A stretch of DNA of 64,000 nt from Chrysaora quinquecirrha. Its lineage: Eukaryota > Cnidaria > Scyphozoa > Semaeostomeae > Pelagiidae. The stretch lies in NCBI GenBank assembly GCA_014526335.1, contig JACTAT010000107.1:62001-126000 (forward strand). The letters are read 5' to 3'. A program made the translations under genes and the position numbers. Of the stretch, positions 61,801 through 64,000 are shown piece by piece; position 1 is the stretch's first letter; every line of letters begins with the position of its first letter. The notes beneath the pieces were generated by a model, which was not told the origin of the DNA, did not search any database, and worked only from the letters and a program-made list of their open reading frames with translations.

Positions 61801-63247
61801 CATAGGGTAATAAACAATATAATAACTGTTTCCTTCAGGCAATACCGAAAATATTAACCCTCAGCCTCGCAAGCTTGGTTTAATATACTATGACTGCCTT
61901 CAGAAACCGTTATTATAGGCCTAGTAAAAAAATTGTAAGTATGTTTGGTTGTTATTATAAACTACATACCACTTGTGGGATGAATTTCGCTGGCGGAAGA
62001 TGTAAGGCAAGGAGATCGAGTGCCTAGAAGAGATAAAAAAATTCGATTAAAAAGACTTTCTTTGAGTTGAATAATGTTTAGTAAAAAGGCAAATGAACTA
62101 TTTGGAGTATAAGACTACAGGACAAAAACTACAAAACCGAAGTCTACATAAAAACCCGCGTATAAGAACCTAGATTTTTGCAACTTAGCCTTAATAGGTT
62201 CTTGTAGAAACGGTGTATAGATAAACAGGTTTATAGCAATAGCTTCTTATGAAAAGGGGGATAAATATGAAAATTTCAGCCTATAACAGGCTCTTAAGTC
62301 TTAGGTTTTTATACGCGGTTTTTTTTGTACTAATAACATGATTCGTTCCATCAATTTCTGTGAAACCCAGCATATAAAAACCTTCTTCGCATAAGATTGT
62401 ACAGCCTGAAATTTTCAATATTTTCTCCTTTTTTGGACTGTCTAGACCTTCCCCTCGCTGTAATTGCTGTTGTTGTTGTTCACGGTAGATCAGGAAGAGG
62501 AAGAATCTCTTTTCAAATTATTCGAAAACAATCCTAGTTGTGATCTTCCGCACACTAAGGGTGGTCTAGTTAATGTTGTCATATGACGGAAACATCCATG
62601 TATAATTGAGTTAGATCCTCGTTTCATTTCAGCGTTTTGGAATCTGTCCACATCAAAAACAAAAAGCCGGTTCTGTGTAGACACTCTTCGATTAATTTCC
62701 ATTTTTCTTCCTCCTGAAGCTGATTGGTGTTTAAAACACAATGCCAATTCAGCTTCTCTTTCTGACTAGTGCATTTGGAGCCACATCTGGGTATAAATTC
62801 CGCCTTAGTTCATCGTTTCGGTCTGTTTCTGACGTTCATACTGACGTGTCAGACGAAAAAAGGGCTAAAAAGTATGCCCGAAAATGCTTCCGCTGTTTAT
62901 CGCGATTTTGTAGTAAGGTACCGTTTCTTGTTAATTTTTCTATTGCAGATGTTTATTAGGTTGAAGTTCACGTGGTTCAAGTTACGAAAGATTCTGCTAC
63001 AAGAAGTATTTTATACGATCAATAATTCAATACATTTTTCTTGCCCAGCCGTAAGTTTGATGGGAAAAAGACGGTAGAAAAATCGAACCTGAGCCGCGAC
63101 AGATGGTAGAGTACTTCCTTCCATTTCTTGTTCCAATTCATCATCCTCATTTGTCTCGTCTTCTGCGTCATCAGCATGTTCAGATAAACTCATCAACGAA
63201 AGAAGAATTTCAAGAAGTGGTCCTAGCAGCTGAGACTTCAACAAAGC
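28552..63247 (-). CDS. IPO4: Importin-4 homologue, 24 exons, 5' part outside window
   Basis: Importin-4 is a karyopherin-beta receptor built of HEAT repeats that carries cargo such as histones H3/H4 and ribosomal proteins through nuclear pores under Ran control. Reading from 63247 down, exons align in order with the vertebrate protein: AAQ-ALDLLALHLPP, CYQRKAAFVALGVLAEGCAD, HVVRNASLFTLGQFGEHLQ, DALLPYFPGLMDHLK, TLGALARNIGGESF, DDPDIRRCTYALF, the acidic loop, YTVENAYIDEKEDTC, SERSFAVGTLAE, SNSAFALGVLAESG and SDNICGAVARMI. The first 17 exons give about 463 residues and the last seven give about 275. The importin N domain (some 250-330 residues) lies beyond 64000. About 70 residues between exons w17 and w18 were not found. 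A second gene is nested antisense in the intron 36867-47496. Identity rests on remembered family sequence plus unbroken splice phase. Confidence 0.93.
28861..28936 (-). CDS. IPO4: IPO4 exon w23
   Basis: 76 nt, phase 0 to 1, acceptor ctccttgcag, donor gtttgt. It encodes IIAHTAHLLTHLLQSLLNLD and SGLTQ, plausible for the helix following DQV in the family but poorly conserved. Placement relies mainly on phase and splice sites. Confidence 0.68.
29376..29480 (-). CDS. IPO4: IPO4 exon w22
   Basis: 105 nt, phase 0 to 0, acceptor tctttcgcag, donor gtaagt. It encodes VIPVILQHLPIKEDKRENET and VMKCFVLLYQSGNQI, matching the ALPLKEDLEEW..FLYQSSPDQV segment. Confidence 0.94.
29524..29565 (-). repeat. CCAAT/TATA cassette, copy b
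   Basis: Minus strand CTGATTGGTGCATTTCGATC then TGCATCTGAGTATAAATTCC. Only the core is retained. Confidence 0.65.
29793..29916 (-). CDS. IPO4: IPO4 exon w21
   Basis: 124 nt, phase 2 to 0, acceptor gattttatag, donor gtcagt. It encodes NMLQSLSVVLNKTSSSLVSD and NICGAVARMIIANGNVIPLE; (R/S)DNICGA(L/V)AR is a signature of the family. Confidence 0.95.
30647..30779. mobile_element. 133-bp hairpin element (59-bp arms)
   Basis: Left arm begins GGGTACC.GA.CCGTAGCC and ends GGAACTGGGAAGGAGATGAA; the right arm is its reverse complement with about seven mismatches near the base and none over the inner 30 bp. The loop is about 15 nt. It lies in an IPO4 intron and would form a long RNA stem in the pre-mRNA. 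Confidence 0.88.
30930..31084 (-). CDS. IPO4: IPO4 exon w20
   Basis: 155 nt, phase 0 to 2, acceptor tctttcatag, donor gtatcc. It encodes IIQAMEKHISDFVPQLVNLF, FETLSDEDEEVISNSAFALG and VLAESGREVTI. The start was set to give the family's ETIQ junction. Confidence 0.94.
31668..31721 (-). CDS. IPO4: IPO4 exon w19
   Basis: 54 nt, phase 0 to 0, acceptor ttctacag, donor gtaagc. It encodes RRTCAVSERSFAVGTLAE; (S/A)E(K/R)SFAVGTLAE is conserved in the family. Confidence 0.95.
32113..32328. repeat. Dispersed repeat G, copy 1
   Basis: Shares with 56012-56230 the blocks TTTCCTCGAGTCT, CATCAAATCGATTTGG, CACAAA.TCTGCCAAAATA and GTAGATT.CGAAAG.AGA. In an IPO4 intron. Confidence 0.72.
32335..32480. repeat. 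Dispersed repeat H, copy 1
   Basis: Contains AGATCACCCTAAAGCA and GTTCCAAGTAATTCTGGCAG-GCATTGTAG, shared with 48835-48990 and 49565-49725. Confidence 0.75.
32533..32718 (-). CDS. IPO4: IPO4 exon w18
   Basis: 186 nt, phase 0 to 0, acceptor cttatctag, donor gtttgt (weak). It encodes TPCQRSGDDDVLTDDDDESH, AELDAMLIEKTADLLPSLAQ and AIGGEVFKPYFTGILPQLVK. It matches the second acidic loop and the following helix of importin-4. Confidence 0.94.
32848..33249. mobile_element. MITE family B, copy 1
   Basis: 402 bp flanked by TA, ends CACGCTTTTTTTATAAAGAA and GGTTCCTTATACAAAAAGAG-TG. Contains repeated GTTCCTTA/AAGTTCC. Lies in the IPO4 intron from which an exon seems to be missing. Confidence 0.83.
33588..33965. 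mobile_element. Repeat J with internal inverted repeat, copy 1
   Basis: AATAACTGTTTCC at 33589 and GGAAACAGTTATT at about 33708 are inverted, each next to an AATATT(G/A)ACCC block. The rest (GCCATTTGGTGCTGCGTTCT..GATAATAATGCCC) matches the inverted copy at 61590-61925. Confidence 0.72.
34462..34815. mobile_element. Tigger/pogo-like MITE 2
   Basis: 354 bp flanked by TA. Ends CAGTAGTTATTCGATTATCC and ..GGATAATCGAATAACCAGACTG (about 20-bp inverted repeat), with more GATTATCCGG motifs inside. Typical of Tigger/pogo MITEs with TA target sites. Confidence 0.82.
34818..34893. mobile_element. MITE family C fragment
   Basis: CCATTCGAGAGTCTGGGTTTC..TTATAAAAAAAAATACGTG matches the right end of 13946-14246. 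Its left part ends exactly at the TA that borders the Tigger-like element 34462-34815. Confidence 0.7.
35102..35207 (-). CDS. IPO4: IPO4 exon w17
   Basis: 106 nt, phase 0 to 1, acceptor gcatatag, donor gtatat. It encodes DSHVNLRKASITSCATFCKV and IQDILQENGATDYTA, fitting the family's PHLNVRKAAHEALGQF helix and the linker after it. Confidence 0.88.
35258..36240 (-). repeat. Tandem array of a tRNA-derived SINE (unit ~235 bp)
   Basis: CGAGTGGCATACCAC recurs at 35271, 35506, 35743, 35951 and 36186 (steps 235, 237, 208, 235). On the minus strand each full unit has A-box TAGCTCAGTGG and B-box GGTTCGAATCC about 45 bp apart, and CTGAAGAAGGCTCGACATAG-CTGAAACAC upstream. Fills the IPO4 intron between w16 and w17. 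The sequence is too imperfect to be a functional tRNA gene array. Confidence 0.85.
36495..36590 (+). repeat. Repeat K with AAAATGGCGGC, copy 1
   Basis: About 80 bp shared with 44682-44760: ACTTACGCTCGAAAGGTATC, then TTTCTCAAAATGGCGGCTAG and CTGTGGCTCTCGGC. AAAATGGCGGC fits the YY1 consensus. Confidence 0.75.
36809..36866 (-). CDS. IPO4: IPO4 exon w16
   Basis: 58 nt, phase 2 to 0, acceptor tctttttcag, donor gtgagt. It encodes AAFLPYIEECFKEVFFIVD. It is separated from exon w15 by the 10.6-kb intron that houses the nested gene. Confidence 0.92.
36960..37100 (+). repeat. tRNA-derived SINE family 2, partial copy
   Basis: ATCTGTGACTGTGTTTGATT-CCCACCAAGGTCAAATTCGC, with a B-box-like GTTTGATTCCC. 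Related to 46575-46885 and the minus strand of 61195-61400. Confidence 0.55.
37934..37964 (+). promoter_or_regulatory. Paired CRE sites before the nested gene
   Basis: Two perfect TGACGTCA octamers (37938-37945 and 37953-37960) sit 15 bp apart in an inverted arrangement with ATC/GAT flanks, 58-80 bp upstream of the proposed ATG. CRE octamers bind CREB/ATF bZIP proteins and are often found within 100 bp of start sites. The same octamer also occurs inside transposons here, so it may have been donated by one. Confidence 0.5.
38018..38141 (+). CDS. Nested gene exon 1, C2H2-like zinc finger
   Basis: 124 nt from ATG to donor gtataa, phase 1 out. It encodes MAQMGITCYRCEKRHEFQTY and IELRSHLEAVHEGLGCFNGT. 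Cys8 and Cys11 with His30 and His35 form a possible zinc site with the usual F and L spacing. A second in-frame ATG (38027) and an upstream one (37952) exist; 38018 is chosen because it lies just after the CRE pair and matches the start of the finger. Confidence 0.75.
38018..47356 (+). CDS. Zinc finger plus coiled-coil protein nested antisense in an IPO4 intron
   Basis: Five exons are joined by phase and splice signals: 38018-38141, 39574-41156, 42186-gap-44637, 45605-45849, 47152-47356. Start ATG 38018 opens a short exon with CYRC-X9-F-X4-ELRSHLEAVH, a C2H2-like finger. Exon 2 is about 527 residues of Glu/Lys-rich heptads, a long coiled coil. Exon 3 contains a run of 12-residue repeats, a run of 37-residue repeats, and ends in a charged helix (AGQAVARIGWFQMTALAERL). 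The last two exons are acidic, with SDSDDSDSNDSGDSES. The visible protein is over 1,300 residues, probably more given the N-gap. The family is not recognised; a cytoskeletal, centrosomal or scaffold role would be usual for such a build but is inference. A gene nested in the opposite strand of IPO4 may share its open chromatin. Confidence 0.82.
38470..38535. repeat. Telomere-like degenerate TTAGGG stretch
   Basis: GGGTTTCAGGGTTAGGGTTA and TTTAGGGTTGGGGT; a similar stretch is at 12238-12300. Looks like a short repeat family, not a true telomere. Confidence 0.5.
38599..39048. mobile_element. PIF/Harbinger-like MITE
   Basis: 450 bp with a TTA duplication on each side (38596-38598 and 39049-39051). 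Ends GGGCCGATTATATGAGAGTT and ..AACTCTCATATAATCAGCCCC form inverted repeats over 40 bp. Inside, CAGCCCGGGCTG palindromes recur. TTA target plus GGG/CCC ends is the PIF/Harbinger pattern. In intron 1 of the nested gene. Confidence 0.82.
39574..41156 (+). CDS. Nested gene exon 2, long coiled coil
   Basis: 1583 nt, acceptor acattctag, donor gtattt, phase 1 to 0. It encodes GDERQDEEVLLKEEFGRADL and then almost unbroken heptads (for example LEQKYEEVCKNMEELRKKH). A short break occurs at about 40520-40630 (Asn/Asp-rich DNNDNNDN, then a segment with FCYCSLQERQ). No proline occurs for most of its length, as expected for an extended rod. Confidence 0.88.
41157..42185. other. Intron 2 of the nested gene
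   Basis: Holds MITE B copy 2 and, at about 41945-42050, tandem TTTCGGA(C) motifs (AAATTTCGGA in both orientations). No exon seen. Confidence 0.6.
41321..41715. mobile_element. MITE family B, copy 2
   Basis: Homologous to 32848-33249 (AAGGCCTAGTTCTTAAAGTT, TTCCTTATTTTTGGAC). The left end is lost, the right end ..AAAAAAAAGCGTG is followed by TA. In intron 2 of the nested gene. Confidence 0.8.
42186..44637 (+). CDS. Nested gene exon 3 (spans assembly gap), repeat-rich
   Basis: It begins after ttttgtaatag in phase 0 (DEKFSRKKMLKKKS), is cut by N from 42230 to 42891, resumes in an open frame at 42892 and ends before gtaact at 44638. Frames on the two sides of the gap differ by one, so either the gap length is an estimate or an intron lies in it. 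The right part carries the 12-residue repeats, the 37-residue repeats and the charged helical end RIGWFQMTALAERLRKRND. Confidence 0.8.
42230..42891. other. Assembly gap (662 N)
   Basis: A run of N within exon 3 of the nested gene. It abuts a 36-bp coding tandem repeat on its right, the likely reason the assembly broke here. Confidence 1.
42895..43038 (+). repeat. Coding 36-bp minisatellite (12-residue repeat)
   Basis: Four units in frame: KQQSTSATQADI, KQQSTSATRADV, RLHSTDKLRADL, KQQSTNQPKLDA. The first two differ by two residues and the later ones are more diverged. The array touches the N-gap, so further units probably lie in it. Confidence 0.88.
43651..43950 (+). repeat. Coding 111-bp tandem repeat (37-residue unit)
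   Basis: Units start at 43651, 43762 and 43873, exactly 111 nt apart. Each begins KGE(G/D)S.D(K/R).R..S and, in the first two, ends with ALAR..ML.Q. The third is truncated after about 25 residues. Confidence 0.88.
44682..44850 (+). repeat. Repeat K, copy 2
   Basis: Second copy, followed by AACAGGGCTTAGGGGCCCCA and GGCGGGAAAATGTTCGCC. In an intron of the nested gene. Confidence 0.75.
45605..45849 (+). CDS. Nested gene exon 4, acidic
   Basis: 245 nt, acceptor cttgatag, donor gtatgg, phase 0 to 2. It encodes HSDAEEATDNEEDEEHAEKT, a Ser/Asp tract SDSDDSDSNDSGDSES, and VNAYIRELLNTDRSSEQDQK. The Ser/Asp tract resembles casein-kinase-2 targets. Confidence 0.84.
45925..46341. mobile_element. AAGCCCCC-type MITE 1
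   Basis: Left end AAAGCTCTGTTAAGTCCCG and right end CGGGGGCTAAATAGAGCTTT-TACGGTA are inverted. The interior has repeated AAGCCCCC(C)TCTC. Related in sequence style to 58243-58933 and 59844-60115. Confidence 0.65.
46575..46885 (+). repeat. tRNA-derived SINE family 2 with (ATCA)n tail
   Basis: GCACTGGTTGCGGTGTCTGA..GTGGATTCGATTCC (B-box-like), a body with GGACTAGGCTCGCACTGCTT, and a tail of about 11 ATCA units at 46842-46885. Inserted in the last intron of the nested gene. Confidence 0.68.
46970..47060. repeat. ATATGCAAAT tandem tract
   Basis: About seven ATGCAAAT octamers (the Oct/POU site) in 90 bp, mixed with ATATGCATAT. Probably a microsatellite of ATATGCAA. Confidence 0.7.
47152..47356 (+). 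CDS. Nested gene terminal exon
   Basis: 205 nt, acceptor atcttttcag, entered in phase 2, stop TAG at 47354-47356. It encodes NKDVSEECMSNTSKQNDDTE, then RRGRLTKTKSTQSDEEEQGL and PQISGEINSV. A polyadenylation signal lies 78 bp downstream. Confidence 0.84.
47434..47439 (+). terminator. Polyadenylation signal AATAAA of the nested gene
   Basis: AATAAA 78 bp after the TAG stop of the nested gene. It lies only 58 bp from the edge of IPO4 exon w15 on the other strand, so the two transcripts probably overlap in antisense. Confidence 0.5.
47497..47574 (-). CDS. IPO4: IPO4 exon w15
   Basis: 78 nt, phase 2 to 2, acceptor ctaaaacat..ttaggtat context (tttag), donor gtaaat. It encodes YTVENAYIDEKEDTCNALSE then LAEQT, matching GYSVENAFFDEKEDTCAAVGE. 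Its 3' edge is only 141 bp from the stop codon of the nested antisense gene. Confidence 0.95.
47590..47760 (-). mobile_element. Possible 3' end of a non-LTR retrotransposon
   Basis: Minus strand encodes RRDSQWSSFVAPPKTVLFGG, MSQATGLRLDDDDDDDD and ends in (GAT)8. The W..FV..(x) end followed by a GAT/ATG repeat resembles RTE-type 3' ends, but the match is weak. Confidence 0.35.
47761..48755. other. IPO4 intron, unassigned
   Basis: No exon or repeat with a partner in the window identified. Confidence 0.5.
48835..49725. repeat. Repeat H copies 2 and 3 bracketing a ~135-bp tandem array
   Basis: Repeat H at 48835-48990 and 49565-49725. Between and before them the unit CCCTTGCCCG..CCATTTGTTTTGTGGTGCGT occurs at 48756, 49157, 49296 and 49428 (last steps 139 and 132 bp). 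All lie in the IPO4 intron 47575-50121. Confidence 0.75.
50122..50225 (-). CDS. IPO4: IPO4 exon w14, acidic loop
   Basis: 104 nt, phase 0 to 2, acceptor ctattttcag, donor gtatga. After AQFSEEEPAFLLDDNLDEED it runs into a tract of Asp (GDDDDDDVEG). This acidic loop is a known feature of importin-4 and is thought to bind basic cargo. Confidence 0.93.
50256..50440 (-). repeat. 5S-rRNA-derived SINE, copy 2
   Basis: On the minus strand: AGTGCGTGGCCAAGCGG, then a 5S-like AGCTTGG..GAGGTCAGAATCTGGACGGG, then TTCCATGCCTGGATGCGGCA. About 75% similar by eye to 14791-14990. In an IPO4 intron, sense to the gene. Confidence 0.66.
50661..50772 (-). CDS. IPO4: IPO4 exon w13
   Basis: 112 nt, phase 2 to 0, acceptor gtttttcag, donor gtaaat. 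It encodes YALFSSLSTVLKNEMEQYLK, NIIPKMLESLRSTEGIV. The SLRSTEGIV motif is diagnostic. Confidence 0.95.
50880..50923 (-). CDS. IPO4: IPO4 exon w12
   Basis: 44 nt, phase 0 to 2, acceptor tttttctag, donor gtaaga. It encodes SLLENSDDPDIRRC; DDPD(L/I)RRCTY is invariant in the family and continues into the next exon. Confidence 0.94.
51224..51303 (-). CDS. IPO4: IPO4 exon w11
   Basis: 80 nt, phase 1 to 0, acceptor tttcaag, donor gtacgt. It encodes TLGALARNIGGESFKCVAHD and CMQLGL, matching ETLGVLARAVG..CCQLGL. Confidence 0.94.
51304..51846. other. IPO4 intron w10-w11
   Basis: AT-rich, no exon. Contains TGGCCAAACAGACAAACA and TTGCTTGGCAAG, loosely similar to 16900-17045. Confidence 0.4.
51847..51904 (-). 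CDS. IPO4: IPO4 exon w10
   Basis: 58 nt, phase 0 to 1, acceptor tttgacag, donor gtatgt. It encodes VFLKEPATLETSSLQAQTV. Length and phase fit the family segment that links two HEAT repeats. Confidence 0.88.
52883..53403. mobile_element. Tigger/pogo-like MITE 3
   Basis: 521 bp flanked by TA. Ends CAGTTGACATCCGCTATCTC and GAGATAGCGGATTTCAACTG are inverted (one mismatch over 20 bp). GTTCGAGATAGC recurs about seven times inside. In IPO4 intron w9-w10. Confidence 0.85.
54114..54172 (-). CDS. IPO4: IPO4 exon w9
   Basis: 59 nt, phase 1 to 0, acceptor ctttttag, donor gtaatt. It encodes NSAKDALLPYFPGLMDHLK; LLPYFP..M.HL is strongly conserved. Confidence 0.93.
54395..54440 (-). CDS. IPO4: IPO4 exon w8
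   Basis: 46 nt, phase 0 to 1, acceptor tttcttacag, donor gtaaga. It encodes GIYATELAISAIGSL, matching the KELAVSALGAI helix of the family. Confidence 0.9.
54539..54940. mobile_element. mariner-like MITE
   Basis: 402 bp flanked by TA on both sides. Ends CAGGGTGTTCCAGAAAAGGA and ..TTTCTGCAACACCCTG form the inverted repeat typical of mariner elements. No transposase. Confidence 0.85.
54955..55140 (+). repeat. Single copy of the tRNA-SINE unit found in the array
   Basis: GAGGAAGGCTCAACATAGCC, GAGCCTTGGGCTGTATGACT and TGAGCTCTTTAGCTCAGCAG match the minus strand of 35258-36240. The B-box is decayed. Immediately follows the mariner-like MITE 54539-54940. Confidence 0.75.
55329..55399 (-). CDS. IPO4: IPO4 exon w7
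   Basis: 71 nt, phase 1 to 0, acceptor tattttcag, donor gtagga. It encodes EKDDIIPYLEQLVQTFLNTI and ISNK, a HEAT helix matching the VQPYLPELM segment of vertebrates. Confidence 0.9.
55658..55836 (+). repeat. tRNA-derived SINE family 1, copy 2
   Basis: Same structure as 10159-10330, with a short (ACCTTC)n tail at 55829-55846. Inserted in an IPO4 intron in antisense to the gene. Confidence 0.78.
56012..56230. repeat. Dispersed repeat G, copy 2
   Basis: Partner of 32113-32328. Flanked by an inverted pair CAACCTCGTCCCCAGG (about 56007) and CCTGGGGACGAGGTTG (about 56379), suggesting a larger inverted-repeat element of about 390 bp. Confidence 0.7.
56452..56593 (-). CDS. IPO4: IPO4 exon w6
   Basis: 142 nt, phase 0 to 1, acceptor tgattttag, donor gtaagt. 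It encodes PDINKFHADIVPVLLVHLQN, a polar loop with DTQDSKQKTT, and RIYYALDSLCENV. Confidence 0.92.
56853..56905 (+). repeat. CCAAT/TATA cassette, copy c
   Basis: GATTGGTGCTTTTCGATAAA then TTCGTATAAATC, followed by TATATAAC. Diverged. Leads into repeat F (56960-57190). Confidence 0.5.
56960..57190 (+). repeat. Dispersed repeat F, copy 2
   Basis: Partner of 15311-15530. Preceded at 56853-56900 by the CCAAT/TATA-like cassette, suggesting that the cassette and repeat F belong to one longer element. Confidence 0.68.
57500..57573 (-). CDS. IPO4: IPO4 exon w5
   Basis: 74 nt, phase 1 to 0, acceptor gattttgtag, donor gtaagt. It encodes LSDDSHVVRNASLFTLGQFG and EHLQ, a signature HEAT helix of importin-4. 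Confidence 0.94.
57574..58176. other. IPO4 intron w4-w5
   Basis: A G-run at about 57979. No exon or repeat partner recognised. An in-frame extension upstream of exon w5 (57574-57667) was considered and not adopted. Confidence 0.45.
58177..58211 (-). CDS. IPO4: IPO4 micro-exon w4
   Basis: Only 35 nt, phase 2 to 1, acceptor ctcttgtag, donor gtaagt. It encodes HLQEALQTVSR. Accepted because it is exactly the length the family needs between YIKNR and GLSDDSHVVRN and it restores phase. Confidence 0.87.
58243..58933. mobile_element. AAGCCCCC-type MITE 2 with a nested element
   Basis: Flanked by TA; ends CCGTAAATCCTCCAATAAGC and GGGCTAATTCGAGGATTTGC-GG. A second inverted-repeat element (58316-58760) sits inside it. 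Confidence 0.78.
58316..58760. mobile_element. Element nested in the AAGCCCCC MITE
   Basis: Left GGGGGTACGGGGACGTGCCA and right TGGCACGTCCCCGTCC are inverted. The interior has six GCGGAATTATGGGT(A/C) units. Confidence 0.72.
59463..59832. mobile_element. MITE family A, copy 2
   Basis: 370 bp flanked by TA, with ends CACTCTTTTTTATAAACAAT and ..AAAAAGAAGAGTG. No coding capacity. It abuts the next element (59844 onward) with only a few bases between. Confidence 0.75.
59844..60115. mobile_element. AAGCCCCC-type MITE 3
   Basis: Left end CCGTAAATCCTCGACTTTGC, right end GGCAAATTCGGTGATTTGCG-G, left flank TA. Several CTCGAATAAGCCCCC units inside. Confidence 0.75.
60422..60531 (-). CDS. IPO4: IPO4 exon w3
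   Basis: 110 nt, phase 0 to 2, acceptor ttcttgcag, donor gtatgt. HEAT repeat MQIIQRLLASSNCYQRKAAF then VALGVLAEGCADYIKN. Spacing to exon w2 matches the family exactly. Confidence 0.93.
60532..61194. other. IPO4 intron w2-w3, proximal part
   Basis: AT-rich. ACACGCTCGTGAAAATC (60674) and TTCTTATAAAAAAGGAGTGT (61100) resemble MITE ends in opposite orientation, so a decayed element of about 430 bp may lie here. Confidence 0.4.
61195..61400 (-). repeat. tRNA-derived SINE family 2, minus-strand copy
   Basis: Minus strand has GAGTTCGATTCTCACC, AAGAGTGAGGAGAGC and GGGTCGTACTGCTTAGATGG, in the order seen at 46575-46885. Confidence 0.62.
61590..61925. mobile_element. Repeat J, copy 2 (inverted)
   Basis: Reverse complement of much of 33588-33965, including GGGCATTATTATCCGGTAAT, GAACGCAGCACCAAATGG and CCATAGGGTAATAAACAATA. 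Lies in the IPO4 intron next to exon w2. Confidence 0.72.
61970..62023 (-). CDS. IPO4: IPO4 exon w2
   Basis: 54 nt, phase 0 to 0, acceptor ctcttctag, donor gtatgt. It encodes ALDLLALHLPPAKFIPQV, nearly identical to the vertebrate segment. Confidence 0.92.
62151..62325. mobile_element. MITE family E
   Basis: About 175 bp with inverted ends AAAACCCGCGTATAAGAACC and GGTTTTTATACGCGGTTTTT. In IPO4 intron w1-w2. Confidence 0.72.
62719..62940 (+). repeat. CCAAT/TATA cassette, copy d
   Basis: GATTGGTGTTTAAAACACAA, then TAGTGCATTTGGAGCCACAT, CTGGGTATAAATTCCGCC, and the same downstream block as copy a (TTTCGGTCTGTTTCTGACGT). Confidence 0.72.
63089..63247 (-). CDS. IPO4: IPO4 exon w1
   Basis: 159 nt, phase 0 to 0, acceptor tatttgcag, donor gttcga. 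It encodes ALLKSQLLGPLLEILLSLMS, an acidic stretch rich in Glu/Asp (DDAEDETNEDDELEQEME) and SVAAQ. The long acidic loop is larger than in vertebrates. Confidence 0.9.
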
Positions 63248-63669
63248 CTGCAAATACAAATAAAATAAACCTTAATACTCAACAGCAGCAAACCCCAGGA
63301 AGTGGGCGTTTGGCGCATTAGCCATTGAACTGCCTGAATTATACTCCTTTAAGGTCGATGACTGAAAAGAGAAATATAATTTGAAGCCAATACAACTGTC
63401 ACCAACAGATAAAGAGCCGCGGGAGGAGAGTAGAAGAACAGCAAGGAAAGAAAAGAATACCGAGAAAAGAGAAGAGTAGGGAGGGGGAATCTTATGACGG
63501 CAAGAGACACTGATAAGCCAAACTTACCGAAACCAGAAGGTCGGTTCTATGTTAAGAAAAAAGTGTTCGTTATTTCAGTTATTAATTGATTTAACCATAC
63601 TCGATAGAAAAAACAGTGTGTTTTTTCTATTGACTTTGATTTAACCTGTCATTTAGCTGTATCTCACGA

Positions 63670-63775
63670 GCCGATTGTTGTTCAAAACACAATCCCAGCA
63701 ATACAATCCCAGCCTCCCTTTTCTGATTGGTGCATTTCAATCCGTATCTGGATATAAAGGGTGCGTTCTTTTGGA
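63670..63775 (+). repeat. CCAAT/TATA cassette, copy e
   Basis: GATTGTTGTTCAAAACACAA, then CTGATTGGTGCATTTCAATC, CGTATCTGGATATAAAGGGT. Downstream sequence differs from copies a and d. Confidence 0.65.
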
Positions 63776-63860
63776 GCAAAGCAAAAGTTTGATTCAACAT
63801 TGTACCGTTCAATAGACGCTTCCGCAAAAGATGGCTGCCGTTTTTGCCTACTGTTTTCAT

Positions 63861-63978
63861 TAAGGATTTTCGAAAGGAATTCTGGGAATAATTTCCTTAG
63901 TTACGTATATTACATAGCTGCAGACGTTGGATTCGTAGCTAAGGAAATTATTCTCAGAACTCCTTTCGAAAAACCTTA
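63861..63978. mobile_element. 118-bp hairpin (45-bp arms)
   Basis: TAAGGATTTTCGAAAGGAAT..AATTTCCTTAG..TACG at 63861-63905 pairs with CGTAGCTAAGGAAATTATTC..CGAAAAACCTTA at 63934-63978 with few mismatches. Loop about 28 nt. In an IPO4 intron. Confidence 0.82.
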
Positions 63979-64000
63979 AGAAAAACAAGGGATTGACAGA

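Overview
The window is nuclear DNA from an animal. It is AT-rich, intron-dense and packed with short non-autonomous transposons, SINEs and satellites. Both recognisable genes (VAC14 and IPO4) are metazoan orthologues split into many small exons with GT-AG borders. The repeat set (TA-flanked MITEs, a CR1-like LINE tail, tRNA- and 5S-derived SINEs) suggests a marine invertebrate, but the species cannot be named from the sequence.

Layout. (1) 834-17753, plus strand: the last seven exons (325 residues and the stop) of VAC14, the HEAT-repeat scaffold of the PIKfyve/Fig4 complex; its 5' part lies before the window. Its introns hold a pyrimidine-rich satellite (about 3.9-6.6 kb, period about 196 bp), a ~1 kb tandem duplication, several MITEs, two SINEs and a LINE fragment. 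(2) 17754-28551: the tail-to-tail intergenic region, with a second, unrelated satellite (about 19.9-25.0 kb, period about 197 bp, with a 986-bp higher-order repeat), a cluster of GGTCA half-sites, a retrotransposon pseudogene and a 1.1-kb foldback element. (3) 28552-63247, minus strand: 24 exons of importin-4 (IPO4), running from the HEAT repeats after the importin N domain to the likely C-terminus. Reading phase is consistent at every junction except between 32718 and 35102, where about 70 expected residues are missing. (4) 38018-47356, plus strand: a five-exon gene nested inside the 9.9-kb distance between two IPO4 exons (36866 to 47497) and antisense to IPO4. It encodes an N-terminal C2H2-like zinc finger, a ~530-residue coiled coil, two in-frame tandem-repeat arrays and an acidic C-terminus. 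I do not recognise the family. An N-gap (42230-42891) interrupts it right beside a 36-bp coding minisatellite.

Most of the rest is transposon-derived. The recurring theme is a group of MITEs flanked by TA and ending in CAC(G/T)..TTTTTTATAA; one has an internal empty-site allele that fixes its borders. There are also Tigger/pogo-like, mariner-like and PIF/Harbinger-like MITEs, a tRNA-SINE that has become a 235-bp tandem array, two copies of a 5S-rRNA-derived SINE, and a dispersed cassette with CCAAT and TATA boxes. No CRISPR, operon or prokaryotic feature is present. VAC14 (endolysosomal PI(3,5)P2 control) and IPO4 (nuclear import) are housekeeping genes with no known shared pathway; their adjacency looks incidental.
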